A stretch of DNA of 64,000 nt, taken from assembly GCA_965230005.1 (NCBI GenBank), contig OZ245934.1:3596001-3660000 (forward strand). Direction: 5' to 3'. A model generated the notes under the pieces. It had not been told where the DNA came from. It ran no database searches and was given only the letters and a program-made list of their open reading frames with translations. This document shows, piece after piece, positions 23,779-31,990 of this stretch; position 1 is the stretch's first letter, and each line of letters opens with the position of its first letter. A program made the translations under genes and the position numbers. The stretch comes from SZUA-309 sp965230005 (lineage in GTDB: Bacteria; Pseudomonadota; Gammaproteobacteria; Pseudomonadales; Azotimanducaceae).

Positions 23779-26424
23779 CTAGCGGAAAGACAGCGCAGGG
23801 TCGATGGCGCTGAGCGCCTCGGCGAAGCGGTCCTGAATGCGGTCGAGGGCGCTCTGGCCGTCGGCCTCGAAGCGGAGCGACAGCACCGGGCTCGTGTTCG
23901 ATGCCCGGACCAGACCCCAGCCATCGGCGAAGTCGACGCGCACGCCGTCGATGTCCGTCACGGTGCCCTCACCCCAGTCGGCGGTTTTCGCCAGCGCATC
24001 AATCACCGCGAACTTGCGCTTCTCGGTCGTTTCGATCTTCAGCTCCGGGGTTGCGTAGGTGACCGGGAACTGGGCGAACACCTCATCCACGGAGCGCGCT
24101 TCGGAGCCGATGATCTCCAGCAGCCGGGCGGCCGAATAGAGGGCGTCGTCAAAGCCGTACCACCGCTCCGCGAAACAGATGTGACCGCTGAACTCACCAG
24201 CCAGCAGCGCACCCGTCTCCTTGAGTTTCGCTTTCATGTGCGAGTGGCCCGTGCGCCACATGATCGGACGGCCGCCGTACTCACTGATGAGATTGTTCAG
24301 ATGCCGTGAACACTTCACGTCGTAGATGATGTCGGCGCCGGGGTTGCGGCCGACGATGTCCTGGGCGAAGAGCATGAGCAGCTTGTCCGGCCAGATGATT
24401 TCGCCGGAAGGTGTCACGACACCGAGGCGATCGCCGTCGCCGTCGAAGGCGAGTCCCAGATCCGCACCTTCGTCCTTCACGACGTCGATGAGATCCCGGA
24501 GATTCTCGGGTTCCGCCGGATCCGGATGGTGGTTCGGGAAATCGCCGTCGACGTTGCAGTACAACGGCACTACCTCGCAGCCGAGCTCCTCGAGGAGCCG
24601 CGGCGCCAGATGCCCGGCCACGCCGTTGCCGCAGTCGACGACCACTTTGCAGGCCTGCGCCACAGCCACGCTTTCGAGGACCCGATCCAGGTAGTGATCG
24701 TTGAGGTCCATCTCTTCGATCTCGCCCTCACCGTCCGTGAGTTCGTTGTCGTGAAGCCGCTGCTTCAGTCCCTGGATCCTCGCTTCTGCAAGCGTCTCTC
24801 CGGCGATCATCATCTTCAGACCGTTGTAATCCGGGGGATTATGGCTTCCGGTGATCATGATGCCGGTTCCGGTATCAAGCGCGTGAGTGGCGAAATAGAG
24901 CAGCGGGGTCGGCACCTCGCCGATGTCAATGACGTCGCAGCCACCCTCGTTCAGGCCTCGGGCCAGGGCGTCGCGCAGCGGTGCCGAAGAGTGGCGGCCG
25001 TCGCGACCGACGGCCACGCGATCCCGATCGTGCGCCAGCGCTTCTGCCGCAAAGGCGCGCCCGATCCAGTAAACGACGTCCTCCGTGAGATTCTTTGTTG
25101 TGATCCCGCGGATGTCGTAGGCGCGGAAGATGTCATCGGACAGATCGAGGCCCATCTCCAGGGGCCCCACATTTTCACTCACTTCGATGCCGAAGTTTTC
25201 CTTCGCATCTTCCGCGACGTTCACTTCGAGAAAGCTGTCGTCGTCGCTCAGCAGATCATCCTTGTCTTTGCCGGGAGCAGTTTTCGGGGCTGCTTTCGCG
25301 GCTTTCTGCTTCGTCGGTGGTTCCTCTTCGTCTCCGTCCGCCAGAAGGTCATCGGGATCACCGCTGCCGCCGGCGGGGGCCGCCGTGTCTTCCTTGGCGC
25401 TGTCGCGCTGGCTCGCGTTAGCGGCGCCGACGGCGAGCTGCTGGAAGATCGGCAGCGCATAGCGATCGAGGTTCGGGCTTCGACCGCGAAGCAGCTGGCC
25501 CAGGTAATCGGCGAGGGTTTCGCTATCGTTCACCATTTTGTTAGACAGGGATGAGAAAGCGAAAGCGACACCGGCCAGGAAGAAGCCGAGCATCACGGCG
25601 GCGGCCGTGAGCAGGGTGCTGATCTGGTTGGTGGGGGTCAGGGCTGCATAGTTCGGTTCGAAAACCATCGTCCACTGCGGCACCGACAGCGGTGTGCGGA
25701 TTGGCGCCGAGCCATCGCCGGACTCACCGAAGGAAAACACGTCACTCGCCTCTTCGTTGCGGGTGACCTGCTGCTCGAGCCGCAGGCGCCCGAAGCGTGC
25801 CGTATCGCCCATTGCCCGGAGCGGGTCTGCGAGGAGCCCCTGCTTGTCCAGAGCAATGAACAGCACGCCGCGCACCATTCCATCGGCTTCGATGGGCTGT
25901 GCAACAAAAATCAGATTTGGCTGAGCGTTGGAAATCTCCGGCCCGACGAAGGGGGCTTTTTCTGCCCGTTCAATGAGATTTACGGCGGCATAGGAAATGG
26001 CGTTACTGCCGCGGTTGTCGACCTCCGCCTCGCCGCGGAGGAACACTTCGATGCGCTCCGCGTAGCCCTGCTCCCGGGTCAGGCGACGGCTCAGGGCGCT
26101 GATCCGCTCCTTGTCGTTGCTGACGATGGCCTCGATGGTCTCCGGCGCTTTTGCGAGAGCATCGGTCCGGGTTCTGATTTCCTGGATTTGACCGTTCAGG
26201 TGCCCGACGTAGGCCTGGTTCAGCAGATTCATCTGCCGCTCCAGATTGCTCTGGTTGGTGGTCACGACGAGCTGCCACCAGACCAGTCCGCACATGGCAA
26301 CGACCCCAACCACGGCGACGCCGATGGCGATCAGCGCGTGGTTCCAGATGGCGTTGCGTGCCGACTGGCTGGATTTCTTCGGTGCCGTCTTGATCGGAGC
26401 GTCTTTCCCTCGGGCTCTGGCCAT
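23779..26424 (-). CDS. algC: Phosphomannomutase/phosphoglucomutase with N-terminal membrane sensor-like region
   Basis: An 881-residue protein in two parts. The C-terminal ~450 residues are a complete PMM/PGM: DIFRAYDIRG, the phosphoserine loop TGSHNPPDYNG (Ser527), FDGDGDRLG for Mg2+, and GEFSGH. It interconverts mannose or glucose 1- and 6-phosphates for alginate, LPS and rhamnolipid precursors. The N-terminal part has membrane segments at about 30-52 and 269-291 enclosing a ~215-residue periplasmic region, then an acidic Ala/Lys-rich linker (about 340-425). Longer AlgC forms of this kind occur in some gammaproteobacteria; the classical P. aeruginosa enzyme has only the catalytic part. Function of the extension is unknown. 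Confidence 0.94.
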   Translation of the reverse strand: MARARGKDAPIKTAPKKSSQSARNAIWNHALIAIGVAVVGVVAMCGLVWWQLVVTTNQSNLERQMNLLNQAYVGHLNGQIQEIRTRTDALAKAPETIEAIVSNDKERISALSRRLTREQGYAERIEVFLRGEAEVDNRGSNAISYAAVNLIERAEKAPFVGPEISNAQPNLIFVAQPIEADGMVRGVLFIALDKQGLLADPLRAMGDTARFGRLRLEQQVTRNEEASDVFSFGESGDGSAPIRTPLSVPQWTMVFEPNYAALTPTNQISTLLTAAAVMLGFFLAGVAFAFSSLSNKMVNDSETLADYLGQLLRGRSPNLDRYALPIFQQLAVGAANASQRDSAKEDTAAPAGGSGDPDDLLADGDEEEPPTKQKAAKAAPKTAPGKDKDDLLSDDDSFLEVNVAEDAKENFGIEVSENVGPLEMGLDLSDDIFRAYDIRGITTKNLTEDVVYWIGRAFAAEALAHDRDRVAVGRDGRHSSAPLRDALARGLNEGGCDVIDIGEVPTPLLYFATHALDTGTGIMITGSHNPPDYNGLKMMIAGETLAEARIQGLKQRLHDNELTDGEGEIEEMDLNDHYLDRVLESVAVAQACKVVVDCGNGVAGHLAPRLLEELGCEVVPLYCNVDGDFPNHHPDPAEPENLRDLIDVVKDEGADLGLAFDGDGDRLGVVTPSGEIIWPDKLLMLFAQDIVGRNPGADIIYDVKCSRHLNNLISEYGGRPIMWRTGHSHMKAKLKETGALLAGEFSGHICFAERWYGFDDALYSAARLLEIIGSEARSVDEVFAQFPVTYATPELKIETTEKRKFAVIDALAKTADWGEGTVTDIDGVRVDFADGWGLVRASNTSPVLSLRFEADGQSALDRIQDRFAEALSAIDPALSFR

Positions 26425-26588
26425 CTGTCCGTCCTTAACGAGATGTAGCAGCGCGGCCTTGAGGGCGGCTCGCCCTGAGGGCGAGCGATGCTGCTCGAGA
26501 CTGCCGGGGCCGGCGCCGCGGGTATGTTAGTGGGCCAGTCGGGGACTGGCCAGCGGCTAATTTTCCAACGTTTGCGGGTTGGTGTGCG
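26425..26588. repeat. Hairpin-rich spacer between coaBC and algC, at the usual place of dut
   Basis: Three strong inverted repeats lie in or at the edge of this 164-base spacer: GCTCGCCC-TGA-GGGCGAGC (26468-26486), GGCCAGTC-GGG-GACTGGCC (26533-26551) and TGTGCGC/GCGCACA (26583-26602), the last overlapping the coaBC stop. None is followed by a T-run on the minus strand, so they are not classical terminators. In Pseudomonas dut lies between these two genes; no dUTPase frame is present here. Confidence 0.6.
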
Positions 26589-27902
26589 CTAACTGGCGCA
26601 CAATCCGGGCGACAGACGCCCGGCGAAGCGCTCGGCGAGTTCGGCGATGAGTTGCCGGGCCAGGTCGGTCTTGTCCTGACGGGGCAGCGTTCTCTCCCCG
26701 TCCGCCCAGATCAACGTGGCGGCGTTGTGGTCGCTGCCGAAACCGATGTCCTGGCGGGACACGTCGTTGACGATGATGGCATCGAGCCCCTTCCGGGCCA
26801 GCTTGCTTCTGGCGTGTTCGAGGGCCTTTTCCGTTTCCGCGGCAAATCCGACGACAACGGGGCCATCGGTCAACGCGGCGATGCTGGCGACGATGTCAGG
26901 ATTCTGTACCAGTTCCAGGCGCATGCCCTCGTCTGCGGCCCCCGATTTCTTGAGCTTCTGCTCGGCAACCACCGCAGGACGGTAATCGGCGACGGCTGCC
27001 ACCGCGATGAAGAGGTCGCAGTCGCGGGCGGCCTCGAGGCTCGCCGCGTGCATCTCCCGGGCCGATTCGACGGGCACCAGGGTGACGCCGGCTGGTGGCT
27101 TGGCCTCTGTCGGTCCGGCGATGACCGTGACCCGCGCCCCCGCCTCGAGGGCGGCCTGGGCCATGGCGAAGCCCTGCTTGCCGGAGCTGTGATTTGAAAT
27201 GTAGCGGACCGGGTCGATGGCTTCGCGCGTCGGCCCGGCGGTCAGCACCACGTGGCGCCCGCTGAGGGAGCCGTTGGTCGAACCTGCGAGCCCGGCGGAG
27301 CCGAGCTCGACGGATTGCACCGTGGCGGGGGCGGCATCACCCTCGGCCGCCGGGCGCTGCACCGCCGTCACGATGGCACGGATCAGATCTTCCGGCTCCG
27401 TCATGCGTCCCGGGCCCACTTCGCCGCAGGCCTGATCGCCGCTCTCCGGACCAACGATGACGGCGCCGTCCTGTTCCAGGAGCGCGAGATTGCGCTGGGT
27501 GGCGGGGGCCTCCCACATGACCGAATTCATGGCCGGTGCGATGAGCATCGGCGCTCGACTGGCCAGGCAGACGGCGCCCAGGAGGTCGTCGGCATGGCCC
27601 GTGGCCAGGCGACTCAAACGATCGGCGGTCGCGGGTGCGATGACGATGAGGTCGGCCCAGCGGGCAAGTTCGATGTGGCCCATCTGTGCTTCGGCGGCCG
27701 GATCCCAGAGCGTATCCCGGACGGGCTGCCCGGACACGGCCTGCAGGCTCGTCGCCGTAACGAACTGGGCAGCGCTCCGGGTCATGACCACCTGCACTTC
27801 TGCCTCTGCCTGGCGCAGAAGTCGCACGAGCTGCGGCGTCTTGTACGCGGCGATGCCGCCGGAGATGCCGACTAGGATGTGTGTGTCTCGAAGCTCGCTC
27901 AT
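26589..27902 (-). CDS. coaBC: Phosphopantothenoylcysteine decarboxylase/phosphopantothenate-cysteine ligase
   Basis: A 437-residue bifunctional flavoprotein for two consecutive steps of coenzyme A synthesis. The CoaC half begins ILVGISGGIAAYKTPQLVRLL and contains the APAMNSVMWEAPATQRN motif. The CoaB half starts near VVLTAGPTREAIDPVRYISNHSSGKQGFA, with VGFAAETE and the NDVSRQDIGFGSDHNAA segment. An upstream in-frame ATG exists at 27950, but ATG 27902 (MSELRDTHILVG) gives the family N-terminus. It is divergent from radC, with 14 bases between the starts. Confidence 0.96.
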   Translation of the reverse strand: MSELRDTHILVGISGGIAAYKTPQLVRLLRQAEAEVQVVMTRSAAQFVTATSLQAVSGQPVRDTLWDPAAEAQMGHIELARWADLIVIAPATADRLSRLATGHADDLLGAVCLASRAPMLIAPAMNSVMWEAPATQRNLALLEQDGAVIVGPESGDQACGEVGPGRMTEPEDLIRAIVTAVQRPAAEGDAAPATVQSVELGSAGLAGSTNGSLSGRHVVLTAGPTREAIDPVRYISNHSSGKQGFAMAQAALEAGARVTVIAGPTEAKPPAGVTLVPVESAREMHAASLEAARDCDLFIAVAAVADYRPAVVAEQKLKKSGAADEGMRLELVQNPDIVASIAALTDGPVVVGFAAETEKALEHARSKLARKGLDAIIVNDVSRQDIGFGSDHNAATLIWADGERTLPRQDKTDLARQLIAELAERFAGRLSPGLCAS

Positions 27903-27916
27903 CGCCGGACTATAGC

Positions 27917-28606
27917 ATGCGGAATGCGCCCCCAAGCGTGACTCAACCATCGTCGGCAGGGAGCCGATTAAGCCGTCGTCAGGTACTCCGGGATCGGCTG
28001 CTCCGGCATGGCGCTTCGGCGCTGCAGGACTCGGAACTGCTGAGTCTCTGGCTGGGGCTGGAAGATCCGGCGATGGCGGAGCGGCTCCTTGCGGACGATG
28101 CCGCGTTGCTCGCCCGAGGTCGCGCCGGTCTGCCGGTGGCCGGGCTGTCGCCCGTTCGCCTCGCCCGGCTGGTTGCCGCCGGGGTTCTCATCGAACGGCT
28201 TGCAGGGCGGGCGCTACAAGCGGGTCCCGTGCTCTCGTCCAGTGCGGAGGTCCGGCGGTTTCTACGCTTCCGCCTCGCCGGCAGACGCCGGGAGGTCTTC
28301 GCCTGCCTGTTTCTCGACAGCCGGCACCGATTGTTGCGCTTCGAGGAGCTCTTTTCGGGCACCGTGGATCGGGCCAGCGTGCATCCCCGGGAGGTGTTGC
28401 GCCGCGCCCTGGAGTTGAACGCCGCGGCGGTGATTGCGGCACACAACCATCCTTCAGGTGTGGCTGAGCCCAGCAGCAGCGACATTGCCCTGACCGACGA
28501 TCTCGCTGCCCTGCTGCGGCGCATCGACGTTCGCCTCCTCGACCATCTCGTGATCGGCCGGGGCCGGGAAGTCTCCCTGGCCGAGCGAGGTTTCCTGCGC
28601 CCCTGA
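27917..28606 (+). CDS. radC: RadC family JAB/MPN domain protein
   Basis: A 229-residue UPF0758 protein. The N-terminal helix-hairpin-helix region (LRDRLLRHGASALQDSELLSLWLG) is followed by the JAB metalloprotease-like domain with HNHPSGVAEPSSSD, matching the zinc-binding H-x-H-P-S-G-x-x-x-P-S-x-x-D signature. Despite the name, a role in radiation repair is not supported in E. coli, and the activity is unknown. Start ATG 27917 is preferred; another in-frame start 12 codons earlier would overlap coaBC. A 9-base tandem repeat follows its stop. Confidence 0.93.
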   Translation: MRNAPPSVTQPSSAGSRLSRRQVLRDRLLRHGASALQDSELLSLWLGLEDPAMAERLLADDAALLARGRAGLPVAGLSPVRLARLVAAGVLIERLAGRALQAGPVLSSSAEVRRFLRFRLAGRRREVFACLFLDSRHRLLRFEELFSGTVDRASVHPREVLRRALELNAAAVIAAHNHPSGVAEPSSSDIALTDDLAALLRRIDVRLLDHLVIGRGREVSLAERGFLRP

Positions 28607-28607
28607 G

Positions 28608-28660
28608 ACTGCGGCCACTGCGGCCACTGCGGCCACTGCGGCCACTGCGGCCACTGCGGC
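28608..28660. repeat. Tandem 9-base repeat GCGGCCACT, nearly six copies
   Basis: Five perfect copies of GCGGCCACT run from 28611 to 28655, with a partial copy on each side (ACT before, GCGGC after). The array starts one base after the radC stop and ends 4 bases before the rpmB -35 element. Copy number is likely to vary by slippage. Confidence 0.95.
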
Positions 28661-28664
28661 GATC

Positions 28665-28693
28665 TTGCCTGGACAGGACCCCTCTGGTATAAA
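28665..28693 (+). promoter_or_regulatory. Sigma-70 promoter for rpmB-rpmG
   Basis: TTGCCT at 28665-28670 and TATAAA at 28688-28693 are separated by exactly 17 bases. The predicted transcript begins about 120 bases before rpmB. That leader can form a small hairpin (ACACCC at 28712-28717 with GGGTGT at 28731-28736). Confidence 0.75.
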
Positions 28694-28819
28694 GCGCGTC
28701 CTTTTTCTGGGACACCCCGTGATGATGAGCGGGTGTTGCCAGCTCCCCTGGGGAATCGCGGTGGCGAGACCCACGGCTCTTGAGGCCGGCAGGGACCGAA
28801 CCAAGAAGAGGCTCCAATC

Positions 28820-29056
28820 ATGTCGCAAGTGTGTCAGGTGACCGGCAAGCGTCCCATGACCGGCAACAACGTCAGCCACGCGCAGAACAAGACGCGCCGG
28901 CGTTTTTCGCCCAACCTCCATACGCACCGGTTCTGGGTGGAAAGCGAGAATCGCTTCGTGCGCCTGAAGGTATCTGCCAAGGGCATGCGCATCATCGATA
29001 AGCGTGGCATTGATGCGGTACTTGCCGATATCCGCCAGCGTGGCGAGAAGGTCTGA
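28820..29056 (+). CDS. rpmB: 50S ribosomal protein L28
   Basis: A 78-residue basic ribosomal protein, the same length as in E. coli. SQVCQVTGKRPMTGNNVSHA is the conserved N-terminus, and the middle (NKTRRRFSPNLHTHRFWVES) also matches. A GAAGAGG ribosome site precedes the ATG. It is cotranscribed with rpmG, 73 bases downstream. Confidence 0.98.
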   Translation: MSQVCQVTGKRPMTGNNVSHAQNKTRRRFSPNLHTHRFWVESENRFVRLKVSAKGMRIIDKRGIDAVLADIRQRGEKV

Positions 29057-29129
29057 AGCGAGTCTGGCCTGAGCCCGGAAGGGCAGGTCAGGTGCGAAAC
29101 GGCCAGGAACAGGACAAAGGAACAAGACC

Positions 29130-29285
29130 ATGCGTGACAAGATCAAGCTCGTATCCAGTGCCGGTACCGGCCACTACTACACGACCGATAAGAACAAGCG
29201 GAACACGCCCGACAAACTCGAGATGAAGAAATACGACCCGGTGGTCCGCAAGCACGTGATCTACACGGAAGCGAAGATCAAGTAA
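29130..29285 (+). CDS. rpmG: 50S ribosomal protein L33
   Basis: A 51-residue ribosomal protein. Translation gives MRDKIKLVSSAGTGHYYTTD at the N-terminus and KKYDPVVRKHVIYTEAKIK at the end. It has none of the CXXC zinc ligands of the C+ form, so it is the zinc-independent type usual in gammaproteobacteria. It follows rpmB as in most proteobacteria, and a strong terminator comes directly after. Confidence 0.98.
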   Translation: MRDKIKLVSSAGTGHYYTTDKNKRNTPDKLEMKKYDPVVRKHVIYTEAKIK

Positions 29286-29309
29286 GCCTTGCGCCCTGGA
29301 TCGCTCAAG

Positions 29310-29334
29310 AACGCGCCGCAAGGGCGCGTTTTTT
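29310..29334 (+). terminator. Rho-independent terminator after rpmG
   Basis: An 8-bp stem, AACGCGCC with GGCGCGTT around a GCAAG loop, is followed by a run of six T (29329-29334). It lies 24 bases after the rpmG stop and ends the rpmBG transcript. Confidence 0.92.
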
Positions 29335-29377
29335 GTGCCCGGCTACCTCGGTCAGCTAGAGCTTTCGACGGTGATGG

Positions 29378-29406
29378 GTAACATCCAGTCTGATGTTCAG
29401 TATAAG
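29378..29406 (+). promoter_or_regulatory. Probable sigma-70 promoter for mutM
   Basis: GTAACA (29378-29383, four of six matches to TTGACA) and TATAAG (29401-29406) are 17 bases apart, ending 23 bases before the mutM start and downstream of the rpmG terminator. Confidence 0.55.
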
Positions 29407-29429
29407 TGAACGCTTACTAACCCGCTGAT

Positions 29430-30260
29430 ATGCCAGAACTTCCGGAAGTAGAAACCACCCGGCAGGGTGTTGCGCCACTGATCTCCGGTCGGCGCCTGGC
29501 GCGGCTGGAGCTCCGCGAACCGCGGCTGCGCTGGCCCGTCGTGCTGCCGGACACACTGGTGGGAGAGCGGCTGCATGGTGTCGACCGGCGTGCCAAATAT
29601 CTGCTCTTTCGCTTCGAGACCGGCACCCTGATCGTTCACCTGGGCATGTCGGGCAGTCTGCGGGTGCTGGCCGATGGCACAGACTATCTCAAGCACGATC
29701 ACCTGGCCCTGATCTTCTCAGATGGGCAATCACTGCGCCTCCATGACCCACGCCGCTTCGGCAGCGTTCACTGGCACCCTGCTGACCAAGCGGACGCGCA
29801 CTGGCTGCTGGCGAAGCTCGGGCCGGAGCCGCTCGATCCCGCCTTCGACGGCGCTTACCTCAAAGCCCGCGCCCGGGGCCGGCGCCTGGCTGTGAAGAAC
29901 TTCATCATGGACAGCCGCATCGTCGTCGGCGTTGGCAACATCTACGCCAACGAAGCGCTGTTTCTGGCCGGTATCCGCCCCACGGTGCCCGCCGGACGCG
30001 TGACCCTCGTGGCTTACGAAGCCCTGGCCGGGCGGATCCGCCACGTGCTCGCCGCAGCGATTCAGATGGGCGGCACCACCTTGCGGGATTTTGTCAATCA
30101 GGATGGCAATCCCGGCTATTTCAAGCAGGTGCTCAATGTCTACGATCGGGCCGGTGAGCCCTGCCGCCTTTGCGAGACGACGCTGAAGGACCTTCGGCTC
30201 GGCGGACGAGCCACTGTTTTCTGCCCAAAATGCCAAAGGGCTCAGGGTTTTAGAGCCTGA
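29430..30260 (+). CDS. mutM: Formamidopyrimidine-DNA glycosylase
   Basis: A 276-residue base-excision repair enzyme that removes 8-oxoguanine and formamidopyrimidines. The N-terminus PELPEVETT supplies the catalytic Pro2 and Glu3. The H2TH region includes DSRIVVGVGNIYANEALF. The C-terminal zinc finger has four cysteines (CRLC and CPKC), with QGFRA at the end. Length is normal (E. coli 269). It is a single-gene unit between the rpmG terminator and a small exported protein. Confidence 0.98.
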   Translation: MPELPEVETTRQGVAPLISGRRLARLELREPRLRWPVVLPDTLVGERLHGVDRRAKYLLFRFETGTLIVHLGMSGSLRVLADGTDYLKHDHLALIFSDGQSLRLHDPRRFGSVHWHPADQADAHWLLAKLGPEPLDPAFDGAYLKARARGRRLAVKNFIMDSRIVVGVGNIYANEALFLAGIRPTVPAGRVTLVAYEALAGRIRHVLAAAIQMGGTTLRDFVNQDGNPGYFKQVLNVYDRAGEPCRLCETTLKDLRLGGRATVFCPKCQRAQGFRA

Positions 30261-30310
30261 TAGTGCTACAGTTCGGCAAGTTTCGGGCCGCAGGAAACCG
30301 TTCAGGGAAA

Positions 30311-30357
30311 GGACGGGCGGAGTCAGGAGGCCCGAGCGCTATGCGGGGAGCCCGTCC
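30311..30357 (+). promoter_or_regulatory. Inverted repeat in the leader of the small exported protein gene
   Basis: GGACGGGC at 30311-30318 pairs with GCCCGTCC at 30350-30357, closing a 31-base loop in the 134-base gap between mutM and the next gene. An AAAGGAA ribosome site follows before the ATG at 30395. Its role is unknown: it could be a 5' leader structure or the remains of a terminator for mutM. Confidence 0.4.
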
Positions 30358-30394
30358 CGCAGTGCTTAGCGGTTTTTGAAAAGGAACTCTTGGA

Positions 30395-30733
30395 ATGAAA
30401 AGCTTGAATTTCGTGGCCGCCACGGCCGTCTTCGCCCTGTCGGTTGCCGTTACCGCGCCGGCCGAGGCGTCGAGCGCCAACTATCGCAGCAGCGAAAGCA
30501 GCCCCCGGTGGGAAGATCAGGTTGCCGATGCGCTGATTGCCCGTCCTGTGGGCGTGGCCATGACCGGAGCTGGTGCGGTGGTCTGGGGTGTGAGCCTGCC
30601 CTTCTCTCTGCTCGGCGGAAATGCCGGTGAATCTGCAGACAAGCTCGTTGGCGGTCCGGGTCGTGAAACGTTCGTTCGCTGCCTCGGCTGCCGTCGCGAA
30701 GGGCGACGGCAGTTCGCCGTCGACGCGCAGTAG
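30395..30733 (+). CDS. Small exported protein of unknown function
   Basis: A 112-residue protein with a clear signal peptide (MKSLNFVAATAVFALSVAVT, cleavage after AEA at residue 25). It then has a conserved-looking stretch DALIARPVGVAMTGAGAVVWGVSLPFSLLGGN (about 46-77) that could be one membrane segment, and two cysteines in VRCLGCRRE. Similar short proteins occur in Pseudomonas and are sometimes labelled multidrug transporter, a label the sequence does not support. It is preceded by AAAGGAA and meets coaD stop to stop with no gap. Confidence 0.75.
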   Translation: MKSLNFVAATAVFALSVAVTAPAEASSANYRSSESSPRWEDQVADALIARPVGVAMTGAGAVVWGVSLPFSLLGGNAGESADKLVGGPGRETFVRCLGCRREGRRQFAVDAQ

Positions 30734-31207
30734 CTACCTGCCCGTGTAGGCGGCAACCACTGCCGGATGCACGAACTGTGAGATGTCGCCGCCCAGCGCG
30801 GCGATTTCCCGAACCAGCGTCGAGGAGATGAAGGAACACTCCTTGGACGTCGGCAGAAACACGTACTCGATCTCGGGATCGAGTGACTGGTTCATCTCTG
30901 CCATCTGAAACTCGTAATCGAAGTCCGTGACCGTGCGCAAGCCACGCAGGATGAATTGCGTGCCTTTGCTCTTGACGTAATCCACGAGCAGGCTGTTGAA
31001 GCCGTCAACCTCCACGGCGTCCCCGTACTCCGCCAGCACCTCCTCACACAGCGCAATGCGATCGGCCAGATCAACCTTCGGATCTTTCTGCGCCGAGGTG
31101 CCGATGGCGAGGATGACTTTGTCGAACAGACTCAAGGCCCGACGGACGAGATCCGTATGGCCATTGGTGATCGGATTAAAAGATCCCGGATATACGACGA
31201 CGGTCAT
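30734..31207 (-). CDS. coaD: Phosphopantetheine adenylyltransferase
   Basis: A 157-residue nucleotidyltransferase for the penultimate step of CoA synthesis. VVYPGSFNPITNGHTDLV contains the nucleotide-binding loop and the HxGH-like TNGH. ISSTLVREIA matches the C-terminal signature. An in-frame extension to 31294 exists, but ATG 31207 (MTVVVYPGSFNP) gives the normal start and length (E. coli 159). rsmD lies upstream on the same strand, 118 bases away, the usual rsmD-coaD pairing. Confidence 0.97.
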   Translation of the reverse strand: MTVVVYPGSFNPITNGHTDLVRRALSLFDKVILAIGTSAQKDPKVDLADRIALCEEVLAEYGDAVEVDGFNSLLVDYVKSKGTQFILRGLRTVTDFDYEFQMAEMNQSLDPEIEYVFLPTSKECSFISSTLVREIAALGGDISQFVHPAVVAAYTGR

Positions 31208-31325
31208 GGTCTGTGTCTCTCCCCCAGTTGGCTCCTGCCAGGTCCCTTGCTCCCAGGCTGCGCGATGGTATCTGTTGCCCGGGGAAGCTGGCAAGGTGCC
31301 TGCCAGGGCAGGCGCCGCTTGCCGT

Positions 31326-31883
31326 TCAAGGCTGCTCCCCCTCAGGCGCCTTCAGGAGTGCGAAGGCACAATCGCCCGCGGTCGACTGCTTGAGGATCAG
31401 TTCGGGGAACGGCAGCGCTTCGCGACGCGACGACTCCAGGTAGAGCCTGCCGCCGCTGTTCAGGTGTGCCTCGAGGAGCCGGGGCAGCAGGCGCTGTGCC
31501 CGGCGGTCCGCAAAGGGCGGATCAAAGAAAATGAGATCGAAGCCCATCGCATCGGCCTGCTTGAGATAACGCTCCGCCGGCTGGGTGTGGATGGCAGCGC
31601 TGAGTCCCAGCCGTTCGGCGTTGCTGGCGAGCGCTGCGCTGACTTTGCGATCGCGCTCAACGAAGGTAACCTCTGCGGCCCCGCGTGAAGCGGCCTCGAA
31701 ACCGAGCGCGCCGCTGCCGGCGAACAGATCGAGGCAGCGGGCGCCGGCGATGTCTGCAACGAGCCAGTTGAAGAGGGTTTCCCGAACCCGCCCGAGCGTG
31801 GGCCGCAGACCGTCGCGCGCTGGAAAATCGAGCTTCCGCCCCTTCCATTGACCACCGATGATGCGCACTTCATTGTTCGCCAT
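31326..31883 (-). CDS. rsmD: 16S rRNA (guanine(966)-N(2))-methyltransferase
   Basis: A 185-residue SAM-dependent methyltransferase that modifies G966 of 16S rRNA. RIIGGQWKGRKLDFPARDGLRPT is the family N-terminus, the SAM site is CLDLFAGSGALGFEAASRG, and the catalytic motif is FFDPPF. It is divergent from ftsY and precedes coaD. Confidence 0.97.
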   Translation of the reverse strand: MANNEVRIIGGQWKGRKLDFPARDGLRPTLGRVRETLFNWLVADIAGARCLDLFAGSGALGFEAASRGAAEVTFVERDRKVSAALASNAERLGLSAAIHTQPAERYLKQADAMGFDLIFFDPPFADRRAQRLLPRLLEAHLNSGGRLYLESSRREALPFPELILKQSTAGDCAFALLKAPEGEQP

Positions 31884-31990
31884 GGCGGCGAGGGTAACGC
31901 AGGAACGCCAGCGTTCAGAAGACGGCCGCTGGTCGACCCTGGTGACGGGACAACCTGCCGGAGCGGTCGAGATGCTGCCTGACCGGGGCG

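Noticed and set aside
22483..24309. Open frame of 608 codons over slmA, argB and algC on the plus strand
   Set aside because: It crosses three conserved genes in antisense and has no family signature.
28608..28660. Tandem 9-base array considered as a CRISPR
   Set aside because: The units are contiguous, without spacers, and there are no cas genes.
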